Shown here: positions 48,016 through 58,300 of the stretch, in pieces
Layout: each line of letters starts with the position of its first letter
Numbering within the stretch: the stretch's first letter is position 1
Assembly: GCA_947487155.1 (NCBI GenBank)
Contig: CANKVS010000005.1
Span: 21,713 to 85,712 of the forward strand
DNA: 64,000 bases
Reading direction: 5' to 3'
Source of the DNA: an uncultured Flaviramulus sp.
Lineage (GTDB): Bacteria > Bacteroidota > Bacteroidia > Flavobacteriales > Flavobacteriaceae
Translations under genes and position numbers: made by a program
The notes under the pieces: generated by a model
The model's database searches: none
What the model saw: only the letters and a program-made list of their open reading frames with translations
What the model was told of the DNA's origin: nothing

Positions 48016-49320
48016 TTAAGTTTTCTTCCATGTAAACAATGCTAAAATCACAGAAAGTATCGCCGCACCAATCCAAAATATACTAATGGTGTCAAAATTG
48101 TATATAGTTTCTCCATTAACAATAGTCTTGTTGTTCTCAATAAGATATCCACTAGCTATATCTTGTATTCCAGCTGCAGCATAACTCATTACACCTACTA
48201 TTCCTAATGCTGCTCCTGATGCTTTCTTTGAAGCGATATCTACTGCCATTAAACCTCCTAACAAACATATTAGTGCACCAATACCTAAACCAAAGATTAC
48301 CATACTTAAAGCATCAAGCCACCATATATTTTTTGGTCCCAATAAAAATAATGACAACGCCAATACATTCATCAATCCAAAGATTAATGCTGACGCGTTT
48401 CTTCGTCCTTTAAAAAACTTATCTGATATAAAGCCCGATGAGGCTGTTCCTAAAATACCACAAACGGCACTTATGGCTACTAAACTATTAGCTTGTGTTA
48501 ACGAATACCCCTTAGCAGCTTCAAAATAATAAGGTCCCCAACTATTTACGGCATATCTTGAAATGTACATGAATGCACTGGCCAGTGCTAATAACCATAC
48601 ATACGGATTTTTTAACACGCCTCTCTGCTCTCTCCAAGTAGATAATTTTTCTTTTCTAAAATCTTCATTTACTGTTGGTAAGCCTTTACTTTCTGGAGTA
48701 TCATGAAAAAACACAGCAATCATCAATGCCCCTATAAGTCCCACAATAGCCGCTGCCCTAAACCCCCATTGCCACCCAAAATAAGACGCTACGACTGCAG
48801 TTAATATATAGGTTATCGCTTCACCAATATTATGACTAGTACTCCAAAAGCCATAAAAACTGCCACGTTCTTTATCCTTATACCAGCGAGATAATGAGAC
48901 AACACTTGAAGGTGCTCCCATAGACTGCACCCAACCATTAATACCCCAACAAATCGCAAAAAATAAAAATGTGCTGGTAAAGCCCATAATTAGATTAGCT
49001 AAAGCCGAAATTAAAAGACCTGTAGCCATAAAACGCTTTATATTACTATGGTCTGCTAAAAATCCATTGACTAACTTACCTATAGCATATGAAAAAAACA
49101 AAGCTGATCCAATAATTCCTAATTCTGATTCGGTTAATAAACCACTATCAACAATTGGTTTTTTAACTACGTTTAAACTTAAACGACAAACGTAATACAA
49201 ACCGTAACCTAATGTTGCAGAAATAAATACTTGCCATTTCAGCTTATTATAAAATGTTTTTTGTTCTTGTTCTGTTCCTTTTATTGGTTTTGGTAATGAT
49301 TTTTTGAAATAATTTATCAT
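48016..49320 (-). CDS. MFS permease of the organophosphate:phosphate antiporter family (GlpT/UhpT-like)
   Basis: A 434-residue, 12-helix major facilitator. The N-terminal region (YGLYYVCRLSLNVVKKPIVD, then SELGIIGSALFFSYAIGKLVNGFLADH) and INGWVQSMGAPSSVVSLSRWYKDKERG followed by FWSTSHNIGEA are hallmarks of the GlpT/UhpT group. That group exchanges sugar or glycerol phosphates for inorganic phosphate. Placed after the phosphodiesterase gene it would import the glycerol 3-phosphate released. A terminator hairpin lies 30 bases before the start, so its transcription may differ from the rest of the locus. Confidence 0.85.
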   Translation of the reverse strand: MINYFKKSLPKPIKGTEQEQKTFYNKLKWQVFISATLGYGLYYVCRLSLNVVKKPIVDSGLLTESELGIIGSALFFSYAIGKLVNGFLADHSNIKRFMATGLLISALANLIMGFTSTFLFFAICWGINGWVQSMGAPSSVVSLSRWYKDKERGSFYGFWSTSHNIGEAITYILTAVVASYFGWQWGFRAAAIVGLIGALMIAVFFHDTPESKGLPTVNEDFRKEKLSTWREQRGVLKNPYVWLLALASAFMYISRYAVNSWGPYYFEAAKGYSLTQANSLVAISAVCGILGTASSGFISDKFFKGRRNASALIFGLMNVLALSLFLLGPKNIWWLDALSMVIFGLGIGALICLLGGLMAVDIASKKASGAALGIVGVMSYAAAGIQDIASGYLIENNKTIVNGETIYNFDTISIFWIGAAILSVILALFTWKKT

Positions 49321-49349
49321 TGGATATGTTTTATATAACTTTTTAAACT

Positions 49350-49376
49350 AAAAAAAACACAACTACTTAGCTGTGT
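49350..49376 (-). terminator. Rho-independent terminator between the phosphodiesterase and permease genes
   Basis: In the minus-strand RNA, ACACAGCT (49369-49376) pairs with AGUUGUGU (49357-49364) through one G-U pair with an AAGU loop, followed directly by a run of seven U. It lies 39 bases after the phosphodiesterase stop. Confidence 0.75.
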
Positions 49377-49415
49377 CTTTTCATTTTTCAACTAAATAAA
49401 ATGACAAACGTGCCA

Positions 49416-50384
49416 TCAATCATGCAAGCCTTTACTCCTTAAGTATTTTAACAACATTTCTGGTCGATCTGTTTGAATTATATTGATTCCTTTGCTTATG
49501 TACCAACCATAAATACTGTCTAAATTTTTAACAGCCATATCATCATCGTGGTTTGCATTTAATGACCCCCACAAGGAATTAACCCATATTCTACTACCCT
49601 TATTTTTCATTTCGGAAAACGTATTCAAAACTTTAGAAGTGTCTTGTGAAAAAACAATCTCAAAAGCTAATGGCTTTAATTTTTTTTGATAGTTTTCTAT
49701 TATCTGACTAGCCTTAATTTGTTTATCAAGATTAATTACTGGCATAAAGATTATTGAATCTAACTTGGTACCGAAATCTAATTTTACGTCTTCAATAGTT
49801 TTATCAAAGCCTTTTATTACTACTTGATTTGTTGTACCTGTTTCTTTTAAAACATTAAAAGCTTCATCAAAATAATTATAACACTTATCTAAGTTGACTA
49901 ATATTTTACCTTTAGCTACTAATAGTGCTTCCTTTAATGTTGGAATTTTATGCTTTGAAGGGTGTCCTACTCCATTTTTTAGATATAATGTTTTTAAAGA
50001 ATCTAATGTCCATTCTGATACTAAACCCTTGCCTGTTGTAGTCCGATTGAGTGTCTTATCATGAATAACAACTAAATGATTGTCCTTAGTTTTCCTAATA
50101 TCAATTTCCACCATATCAACACCCATTTCGATGCTATTTTTAATAGCTTGGATTGAATTTTCTGGAGCATTTCGCCAATCTCCACGGTGTGCTACAACAA
50201 TGACATTATTACTGTTAGAGTTTTCTAATTTGGTTATAATAGTGTTAACCTCTGGTGTTTTTATATCATCAAACTCCTGCTTATTAGAACTATATTTACA
50301 ACTCCAAACAAAGATGGTTATTAACAAAAGGTTAATAGTTAGTCTACTTATCTTATGTTTTCCATAAAAAATTTTAATGACCAT
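49416..50384 (-). CDS. Glycerophosphodiester phosphodiesterase, lipoprotein form
   Basis: A 322-residue GDPD-family enzyme that hydrolyses glycerophosphodiesters (deacylated phospholipids) to glycerol 3-phosphate and an alcohol. The N-terminal lipobox is IFVWSCK, so it is probably membrane-anchored outside the cytoplasm. Catalytic residues are intact: His66-Arg67 (VVAHRGDWRNAPENS), Glu93 and Asp95 (MVEIDIRKTKD) and His108 (VVIHDKTLNRTTTG). It lies between the SusCD block and a phosphate-ester antiporter. This gives the best clue to the locus substrate. Confidence 0.9.
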   Translation of the reverse strand: MVIKIFYGKHKISRLTINLLLITIFVWSCKYSSNKQEFDDIKTPEVNTIITKLENSNSNNVIVVAHRGDWRNAPENSIQAIKNSIEMGVDMVEIDIRKTKDNHLVVIHDKTLNRTTTGKGLVSEWTLDSLKTLYLKNGVGHPSKHKIPTLKEALLVAKGKILVNLDKCYNYFDEAFNVLKETGTTNQVVIKGFDKTIEDVKLDFGTKLDSIIFMPVINLDKQIKASQIIENYQKKLKPLAFEIVFSQDTSKVLNTFSEMKNKGSRIWVNSLWGSLNANHDDDMAVKNLDSIYGWYISKGINIIQTDRPEMLLKYLRSKGLHD

Positions 50385-50399
50385 TTAGAATAATTGTTT

Positions 50400-50545
50400 T
50401 TAATTATTTACAACAAACTTTCTTGAACCTAATACAGTATTGTTTTCTGTTTTTACATTTATGTATAAATACCAGATTTAATAGTGCTTGAAGGTGTTTT
50501 TTCAAAATTATTTGTACTGAATTCTAGATTAATTATTAGTTAATC
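50400..50545 (-). pseudogene. Remnant of a T9SS type A sorting domain
   Basis: Two minus-strand frames join into the end of a sorting domain. One frame gives LEFSTNNFEKTPSSTIKSGIY and then stops. The next frame continues YINVKTENNTVLGSRKFVVN and stops at 50400-50402. Together they match the conserved '...SGIY-x-VNVKTENN...GSRKFVVN' tail of secreted flavobacterial proteins with one frameshift. No body of the protein remains upstream. It fills most of the 299-base gap between the beta-propeller lipoprotein and the phosphodiesterase. Confidence 0.65.
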
Positions 50546-50683
50546 AATTACATATTCAACCTCATCTTTTTAGAAATAATTTTCTTTGTAGTGAAATGAA
50601 TTTTCAAACAGTAATTATCTATTATGAGTTGATAAATTCATTCAAAAATCTCAGCTAAATATGTAATTGATTTTGTTTTTTGC

Positions 50684-52600
50684 TTACTGCCTTCCCGTAT
50701 GTTTTACGTTATTTCCAAATATTGGCCAAACATCATTGGCTAAACCTTCTGCAAAAAACTCAAAAGCATGTAGTTTTCCATCATAACCACCTATATAAAC
50801 CGTTCCGTCATTTGCAATAACAGCTGAAGACCATACATTAGCACTTGTTTTAACTTTATATTTTTCGGTACCGTCTGGATTAAGCACATAAATATTATCA
50901 TCAAAAGAACCAAAATAAATTGCTCCATTTTTATCGACTGTTGGTGATGAAAGAATTATATTTTCTGCAGCAAATGACCATAATTCTGAGCCACTTGATG
51001 CATCTATAGCTAATAAGTTGTTGCCTTCTTTAGTTCCAACATAAATAGTTCCGTTAGCAATAGTTGGACTTGAAAAAATTCGCCCTGTATTTCTACTCCA
51101 TTTTTCTGTTCCATCAGAATTAACAGCGAGTAAAGCACCGTTTGGAGAACCTTTATCAAGGCCTACAAGTATAGAACCATCACTATTAATAGATAAACTC
51201 CCATCAACTTTCCCTCCTATTGGGAAAGACCAAACAATCGCTCCGTTAGAAGGATCTAAAGCATATAAATTTAGATCTTGAGAAGCTATATAAACAGTTC
51301 CATCACTTGCAATTGTAGGCGTAGATCTTATATTAAATCCAGCAGTATTAAAAACCCACTTCTGAGTACCATCTGGATTTATAGCATATAAATTATCTCC
51401 ATCTGATCCAATATAAATGGTGCCATCATTGGCAATAGCGGGGCTAGACCAAATAGGATCACCTGCCATTAAAAATTTCCATTTTAATGTCCCATCTGGG
51501 TTTAAAGCATGTACATTACTATCTTTCGAGCCTATATAAATAGTACCATCGCTACCAATAGCAGGAGCTGAAGACCCTTGATTATCTCCAAGTCCAGAAT
51601 ACGTCCATTTTAATGTGCCGTCTGGATTTAAAGCATATATGTTATCGTTATCTTCAGAGCCTACGTAAATTGTACCATCATCTGCAATAGCTGGGATTTG
51701 TTGTTTAATTTGAGCACCAATATCATAAGCCCATTTTTCTCCCCATACATATACCGTTTGAGTATCACTAAAATTAAAACCTTGATCATCAACTATTTGT
51801 AATTGTACATCATAAGCACCAGGTTCTGTAAAAATATGTGCTGGATTTTCTTCGGTACTGCTCGTTCCATCTCCAAAAGTCCAACTCCAAGACGAAGCAC
51901 TACTAGTTGGTAAGAAAGCTGCATTATATGTAAACTGTACTTGCTCTGTTGCCATTGGTGATTCAATATCTACCAAGAAAGCCGAAATTTCTCCGGGTGT
52001 AGCTGTTGTTTGAACAACTTCTGAATTACTTCCTCCAGAATAATTAATACCAAAATCAAAAGTATATTCTACATCATTATCCAAACCAACTATTTGATAT
52101 GAATTTGTTCCTGCAGGTATTGTAACCTCTTGATTATTTGGTGACCAAGACAATGTATAGTTTGATATATCATCTCTATTAGGAGTCTCCCATACTGCAA
52201 TTGCAAATTCATTTCCTGGAAGCACAGCAAAAATCAATTCATCTTGTGGTATAAGACCAATTTTATTGATGCCAGAGATTTTAGATTTGCCATAATTTGC
52301 CTGAATAGAAAAAGAATAATTAGTACCATTTTCTAGCCCTAATATTTCATAATTTGTTACAGAAGGGGCCAAATCGACCTTATCTCCATTAGGTGTCCAT
52401 TCTAAAATGTAACCTAGAGGGCTTGCTTCTCCATTTGGTGCGCTCCATGTTAAATCAACTTTTTCATGAGCTACTTGACCAGAAAAAACCGTCACTGCAT
52501 TAAGGTCAAAATTTGCAGTTGGTAAATCATCATTTTGACATGAGTAAATTACAATTACTAATGTCAGTATACTTACTAATATTGAATTTATTTTTTTCAT
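50684..52600 (-). CDS. Surface lipoprotein: two FN3 domains, PKD domain and PQQ-type beta-propeller
   Basis: A 638-residue lipoprotein (lipobox VIYSCQN, Cys21). Domains in order are two fibronectin type III modules (about 30-112 and 113-205), a PKD domain (about 206-290, WSWTFGDGTSSTEENPAHIF) and a beta-propeller of about eight blades, each with a [T/A]-[I/V]-Y-x-G-S ... L-N-P-D-G-T-x-K-W pattern. It resembles BamB/PQQ-repeat propellers, but no PQQ-enzyme active site is seen. In a SusCD locus such multi-module lipoproteins usually act as surface ligand-binding proteins. It starts 12 bases after the YdcF-type gene. Confidence 0.85.
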   Translation of the reverse strand: MKKINSILVSILTLVIVIYSCQNDDLPTANFDLNAVTVFSGQVAHEKVDLTWSAPNGEASPLGYILEWTPNGDKVDLAPSVTNYEILGLENGTNYSFSIQANYGKSKISGINKIGLIPQDELIFAVLPGNEFAIAVWETPNRDDISNYTLSWSPNNQEVTIPAGTNSYQIVGLDNDVEYTFDFGINYSGGSNSEVVQTTATPGEISAFLVDIESPMATEQVQFTYNAAFLPTSSASSWSWTFGDGTSSTEENPAHIFTEPGAYDVQLQIVDDQGFNFSDTQTVYVWGEKWAYDIGAQIKQQIPAIADDGTIYVGSEDNDNIYALNPDGTLKWTYSGLGDNQGSSAPAIGSDGTIYIGSKDSNVHALNPDGTLKWKFLMAGDPIWSSPAIANDGTIYIGSDGDNLYAINPDGTQKWVFNTAGFNIRSTPTIASDGTVYIASQDLNLYALDPSNGAIVWSFPIGGKVDGSLSINSDGSILVGLDKGSPNGALLAVNSDGTEKWSRNTGRIFSSPTIANGTIYVGTKEGNNLLAIDASSGSELWSFAAENIILSSPTVDKNGAIYFGSFDDNIYVLNPDGTEKYKVKTSANVWSSAVIANDGTVYIGGYDGKLHAFEFFAEGLANDVWPIFGNNVKHTGRQ

Positions 52601-52612
52601 TGTTATAATATT

Positions 52613-53953
52613 TTAGGGATCTAATGGATCCGATGAATCTAAATGTAATACGTCAATAATGGGAGTGAACTCTAAATCAAAACTAGATAAACGTTCATGC
52701 AATTTTAAAGGAATATGTCCCATTTCATTTTGACAACGTGTTAAAAAATTAGGAGACGAAATGGACTCACTATGCCCTTGAGAAGTAGAGACAATGGCTT
52801 TTTTATCTTTAGAAATACCGTATCTAAATATCTGCCTTCCTATATTTCTCATATTTGTTGTGGTATGCCTAGCATGAGGATCAACTAATATTCTATTCTC
52901 AGGAATACTATGAGTGTTCATTATATATTTTTTCATTTCAATAGCCTCACTAAACGCTGTATGTACTGGCCATACATGCCCACCTGAAAACATAATTAAA
53001 GGCGCTTTTCCTTGATTGTATAATTCTACACCATGATCTGCACGAGCTTTACCTCCTACACTAATATTAGGTGCATCTCCAGATGAATTGGGAGAATCTC
53101 CTAAAACTACAATCATGGAATAATCATAATCACTCCAAGTAATATTCCCTAGGTTTTGATAAGCAACACTATTTACACCATTTTGTAGTTGAAAATATCT
53201 ACCAGCTTCATCTCTATCATTAATATCTAATAACCCCAATGCAAAATTTAAAAATGGTTCGTAAAACAATTTATAGTTCCCTTTGTTAGTATCTAAATCT
53301 GTAACCAAAGTTTTTATAAGTGATTTGTACTGACTGCTATTTACATCAAAGCTTATAGCATCAATTGTTGGATAACGTGGATCAATACCTGCCCCATAAG
53401 TATCAATTATCTGATTTACCCCACGTAACATTTCTTCAACAATTAATTGTTGTAACCTAGAAATATCTGTGATATCTCTAAAAATTATAAATGCTCCAGA
53501 TGGACCAATATGTGTGTTACTAAAATCAATAAAAGATGATGCGTTACCTGTTGCTAATTCTTTTATAGCTATTGATATGCTTTTTATTTCATTATCGGTA
53601 AACCTTAATACGTTAGCATATTCTTGAACTGTCGGATTATCTTTATTTGCAATTGTAGTTAAGCGCTGTTTTGCAGTTGTTAAAAAACCTAAAAACTCTG
53701 TATCGTTCTTTATTAAATTACTAATAGAAGAACTAGCTTCTACAAGTGTTGTCCAATAAAAATTACGATCTTTTACCTTAGAACTACTCTCTTTAAATAC
53801 ATAATTTTCATTAAAATCTGTGAGGGTGAATGCTGTACTACCATTATCAGGGTTTCCTAAATCTGGTGGTACTTCACCTCCATTATCTGTAGAAGAGCAT
53901 GCTAAAAAGAATACTAAGACTACAAATAAATATTTAATCCTAGTAACCCTCAT
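52613..53953 (-). CDS. Lipoprotein with C-terminal YdcF/ElyC (DUF218) domain
   Basis: A 446-residue lipoprotein (lipobox FFLACSS, Cys20). The first 250 residues are helical and unfamiliar. The C-terminal 180 residues match DUF218 (SanA/ElyC/YdcF): MIVVLGDSPN, AD(H)GVELYNQGKAPLIMFSGG, ILVDPHARHTTTNMRNIGR and IVSTSQGHSESI. The domain has a Rossmann-like fold linked to envelope metabolism and, in some members, binds S-adenosylmethionine or nucleotides. The enzymatic role is unproven. It overlaps the 3' end of susD by 14 bases, so translation is coupled. Confidence 0.78.
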   Translation of the reverse strand: MRVTRIKYLFVVLVFFLACSSTDNGGEVPPDLGNPDNGSTAFTLTDFNENYVFKESSSKVKDRNFYWTTLVEASSSISNLIKNDTEFLGFLTTAKQRLTTIANKDNPTVQEYANVLRFTDNEIKSISIAIKELATGNASSFIDFSNTHIGPSGAFIIFRDITDISRLQQLIVEEMLRGVNQIIDTYGAGIDPRYPTIDAISFDVNSSQYKSLIKTLVTDLDTNKGNYKLFYEPFLNFALGLLDINDRDEAGRYFQLQNGVNSVAYQNLGNITWSDYDYSMIVVLGDSPNSSGDAPNISVGGKARADHGVELYNQGKAPLIMFSGGHVWPVHTAFSEAIEMKKYIMNTHSIPENRILVDPHARHTTTNMRNIGRQIFRYGISKDKKAIVSTSQGHSESISSPNFLTRCQNEMGHIPLKLHERLSSFDLEFTPIIDVLHLDSSDPLDP

Positions 53954-55328
53954 TCTGATAAAAGATTGAAGTATTGTTAATTTTTTCTATTTCTGCCTGA
54001 GGCACTGGATATAAAAATTGAAAGTTCTGAATATTAAGTCCTAAATTAGAATTCACTTCTGTTACACCAGAGAATATTTCGGCTTCTGCAGTATTTGTTC
54101 TTATTAAATCAAACCACCTTTGTCCTTCTAAAGGAAATTCTAAAAACCGCTCATTTAATATGGCGTTTCTAAAACTTGACTGGTCTGGTAAATCAATAGC
54201 TGTTAAAGCACTTAAACTAGCACGTGTTCTAATTTGATTTAATAAATTGAATGCCTCACCATTTGGTTGATACCCTTGTTCATTTAATGCTTCAGCTAAC
54301 ATTAAAACTACATCTGCATAACGTAGTAAAATATAATCATTACCATAACGATTAGTAGAACTGGATTGGGTATCAAAGAACTTAGAAGGTACTAGTAGAG
54401 CTCCTGCAGATTGAAAATTAATTAAATTCTTTCTAGTGTCACCAACATCATAAGCATTGTTAAGTTTAGATGTTAGAGGTGAGGTTGAAATATCTGAAAT
54501 AGCAAACCATAAGCCATGCCCCTCTCCTGAAATTTCTTTATCAAATCGGATTGAAAAAATAATTTCATTATTAGTTTCATTAGATGGGTCAAATACATCT
54601 TCAACATTGCCCAATAGACTATACCCTGTTACCCCATTAAGTGAGGTAACTGCTTCACCATATTTACCTTGCGTTAAAAGCACTTTTCCTAAAAAAGCTC
54701 TAGCTGCTCCAGATGTTGCTCTTCCAAAATCGGATGTACTATGCGAAGTAGGTAAATTTTCTACAGCAAAAGTCAAATCTTGCTCAATTATTGAATATAC
54801 TTCAGAGACACTGCTTCTACCTAATTGCAATGATTCTTCGGCACTTATTTCAGAAAGTACAATAGGAGCATCACCCCAATACCTAACAACATTAAAGTAT
54901 GTAATTGCTCTTATAAATCTAGCTTCTGCTTCATATTGCCTTTTTAATGCATCATCAAAATTAGCCTCTGGCAGGTGGTCAGTTATAACGTTACATCTAA
55001 AAATACCATTATAAAAATTAGCCCAGACATCTTGAATAATTCCATTTGCTGAAGTTTCTTGAAACTTACTTATATTAAAACGGTCTTGAGCACCAGATGT
55101 ACCTGCTCCTAAATCTAAATTATCAGACCTGTATTCAACCAATTCAAAATAAGAACTTACCTGTCCTTGTAATTTTGCATAAGCTGCAAGAATGGCAGAA
55201 TTAAAATCGTCTGGTGTTTTATAGAAATCTTCAGTATTTAAAAAGTTTTCTGGAGCAAGTTCAACAAAATCTTCACTACAACTGTTTAAAGTTATTGCAA
55301 ATAATAATATATATATGATTTTTTTCAT
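53940..55328 (-). CDS. SusD/RagB-family surface lipoprotein
   Basis: A 462-residue SusD homologue with lipobox ITLNSCSED (Cys17). It has the family pattern throughout: ELAPENFLNTEDFYKTPDDF at the N-terminus, TPR-type helices (YEAEARFIRAITYFNVVRYWGDAPIV), RYADVVLMLAEALNEQG and the C-terminal FQFLYPVPQAEIE. SusD closes the extracellular face of its SusC partner and binds the ligand. The start is set at MKKIIYILLF; the longer frame begins with an unlikely poly-Lys leader. It follows susC by 13 bases. Confidence 0.92.
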   Translation of the reverse strand: MKKIIYILLFAITLNSCSEDFVELAPENFLNTEDFYKTPDDFNSAILAAYAKLQGQVSSYFELVEYRSDNLDLGAGTSGAQDRFNISKFQETSANGIIQDVWANFYNGIFRCNVITDHLPEANFDDALKRQYEAEARFIRAITYFNVVRYWGDAPIVLSEISAEESLQLGRSSVSEVYSIIEQDLTFAVENLPTSHSTSDFGRATSGAARAFLGKVLLTQGKYGEAVTSLNGVTGYSLLGNVEDVFDPSNETNNEIIFSIRFDKEISGEGHGLWFAISDISTSPLTSKLNNAYDVGDTRKNLINFQSAGALLVPSKFFDTQSSSTNRYGNDYILLRYADVVLMLAEALNEQGYQPNGEAFNLLNQIRTRASLSALTAIDLPDQSSFRNAILNERFLEFPLEGQRWFDLIRTNTAEAEIFSGVTEVNSNLGLNIQNFQFLYPVPQAEIEKINNTSIFYQNEGY

Positions 55329-55341
55329 CTTCTTCTTTTTT

Positions 55342-58300
55342 TTAAAATGAGACATTTACACCTAATGAATATGTTTTAGATAACGGGTATACACCATAGT
55401 CTAATCCAGGGGTTAATTGATCTCCTCCACCTGCTAAATTTACTTCTGGATTATATCCCGTATAATCAGACCACGTATACAAATTATTACCTACTACATA
55501 TATTCGCAACTTTGATATATTTATTTTCTCCAAAATAGATTTAGGCAATGAATATCCAATAGATACATTTTGAAGTCTTAAATACGATCCATCTTCGACA
55601 TGCCACGTCGAAGTACGCCCGTTGTTTCCTCTAGCTTTTCTGTTTGCCCGATTTGTATTTAAATCTCCTGGATTGGTTTCAGATTGCCATCTATTTAACA
55701 ACTCTCTAGTATTGTTAAAATTTCCTTCTCCATTTGCAACATATCGTCTAGATAAGTTTAAGATTTCTCCGCCATAACTTCCTTGAAACGCTACATTTAA
55801 ATCAACACCTTTATAAGCAAATGAATTTGAAAAGCCATAAGTGAAGTCTGGCGCATAATTACCAACTATAGTTCTATCTTTATTTACATCAAGGATGCCG
55901 TCTCCATCAACATCAACAAATCTAAAATCGCCTACTTCGGTACTGCTAAAATGCGGGTATTGATCCAATTGTTCTTGTGTTGCAAAAATGCCATCTTGAA
56001 CTAATAAATAATAAGACCCAATAGATTCGCCAACTCTTGTGATGAAAAAGGCATGACCAGTTCCAGCTGTATCGATAATATCTGTGTTCTCAGGCCCTAA
56101 CTCTTTGACTTCATTTTCGTTGACTGACAAATTAAAATTACTAGTCCATTTAAAATTCCCCAGATTAGGTGAAATTTTTACTGAAATCTCATATCCTGAA
56201 TTATTTACTCTACCAATGTTTTGTAATGACCTTTCAAATCCAGTGGTTATTGGTACTGGTACATCTAAAAGTAAATCGCTGGTATCTCCATTATAATACT
56301 CAAATGTAAACCCTAACTGTCTATTAAATAATTCTATATCTATACCTGCATTAAACATTTCAGTTGTTTCCCATGACAGATCAGGGTTTGCTATTTGAAA
56401 TGGTGCTAATCCAGTTTGTAACCCAGATCCTGTAACATAATTTTTTCCATTATCTGATTCTATTCCAGCGATATGTTGATAATTTCCTATTTTAAAATTA
56501 CCTGTCAATCCAAAACTTGCTCTTAATTTTAATTCACTTACCCAATTAACATTATCAAAAAATTCTTCTTGAGACACTCTCCATCCAGCAGAAACCGATG
56601 GAAAATAACCCCATTTATTATTGGCTCCAAACCTGGAAGAAGCATCTGCTCTAAACGATGCTGATAGTAAATATTTATTATCGTAATTATATTGTAAGCG
56701 TGCTAATAACGAATACAACGACCACTCTTGTAACTCACTATCTGAATCTGTTAATTGGTCAGCATTTATAACCTGAATTGCATTTGATACTGGTGTATCT
56801 GAAGTAACAGACGATTCAATACGTTGTAGTTTCCTTGAATTTTTTTGCGCTGTTATACCCCCAAGCAAATCAAAATTATGATTACCTAGGCTCTTGGTAT
56901 AATTTAAAGTGTTTTCAAAAATCCAATTGTAAATATTCGTAGAACTTAATCTAGCTGAAGGATTAGAAAGATTACCAAAATTGTTTCTACCCCTAGTTTC
57001 TAATTCAGAAGGTCGATAGAATTCATTTTGATATTTATTATAGTTAACTGCAAATGATGATTTTAACTTTAGTCCTTCCAATAATTCATACTCTACAAAT
57101 AAATTTGATAATAAATTATAATGTTCTATTTCATCTTTTGGTAATAATGCTAAGGCCACAGGGTTTACAATTTCATTATGCTGATAATCAGTCCCTATTC
57201 TCCAAAACCCATTACCTTGATAATTAAAACTTCCATCTTCATTATATACCGACCACGTGGGAGAATAAGCCAATGCCGCTTGAACAATACCATTATCCCA
57301 CCATGGTTGGTTTGCACTTACTCTATTCTCTTTAGTATATGAAGGGCTTAAATTTAAACCTATTTTAAATTTACCTGAATTAATATTTAAATTAGCTCGT
57401 AACCCCGTTTTTTCATAATCAGAATTTAAAATAATGCCTTCTTGAGAGGAATGATTAGCTGAAATAAAATAATTAAGTTTCTCTGTGGCACCACTCACAG
57501 AAATATTATACCTTTTAATTTCTGCTCTACGATATATTTCGTCTTGCCAATCGGTATTTGTTAATCCCTCAACACCTGCTATATAAGGCAATAATTCTTC
57601 TGGAATTTTATGATACCCTACTGGCCTAACACTATTAGGATCGTCAGCACTACCAGTTGGTACCTCTTGTAAATAAGCAGCATCATGCCCCTCTTTAGAT
57701 AATTGAGCATACTCATAAGCATCTAGCAAATCTATCTTCTTTGATAACTCTTGGAAACCATAAGATTGATTGAAATTGATTCTCATCTTTCCTTGTTTTC
57801 CTTTTTTTGTACTAATTAAAACTACACCATTCCCTCCTCTAGATCCATATATTGCTGCTGATGATGCATCTTTTAAAACTTGAATAGATTCAATATCTTC
57901 CATATTAACAACTTCTGTTGCTCGTCCAGAGCTTTCAAGAGGTACACCGTCAATAACATACAATGGTTCTACTCCGGCAGTAATAGTACCTGTTCCTCTA
58001 ACTCTAATATCCAACTCTCTACCAGGTTCACCAGTTGTTTGTAACACTTGAACTCCTGCTAATTTACCCGCCAGTGCTTGATCGTAATTTGAAGTTGGAT
58101 AATCTTGTAACTCTCCAATTGAAGCTTTAGCTATAGACCCTGATACATTTGCTTGTTGTTGTGTACCGTAACCAATTAAAACTACCTCTTCTAATTGAGC
58201 TGTATCTGGAAGTAACTTTATATTAACCTGGGTTTGGTTGTTAACTGAAACTTCTTGAGTTGTAAAACCCAAATACGAAACAACCAGTATAGCATTTTCA

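Noticed and set aside
47912..48031. A 39-codon minus-strand frame starting inside the permease 3' end (MEENLNKENILSYKLKASVI...)
   Set aside because: It is open and helical in character but short, overlaps the permease out of frame and matches no family I know. A chance frame in AT-rich DNA is as likely.
50684..52600. PQQ-dependent dehydrogenase
   Set aside because: The propeller repeats resemble PQQ-type blades but no catalytic Asp/Ca-binding or Cys-Cys motifs of the quinoprotein dehydrogenases are present, and FN3 and PKD modules point to binding.
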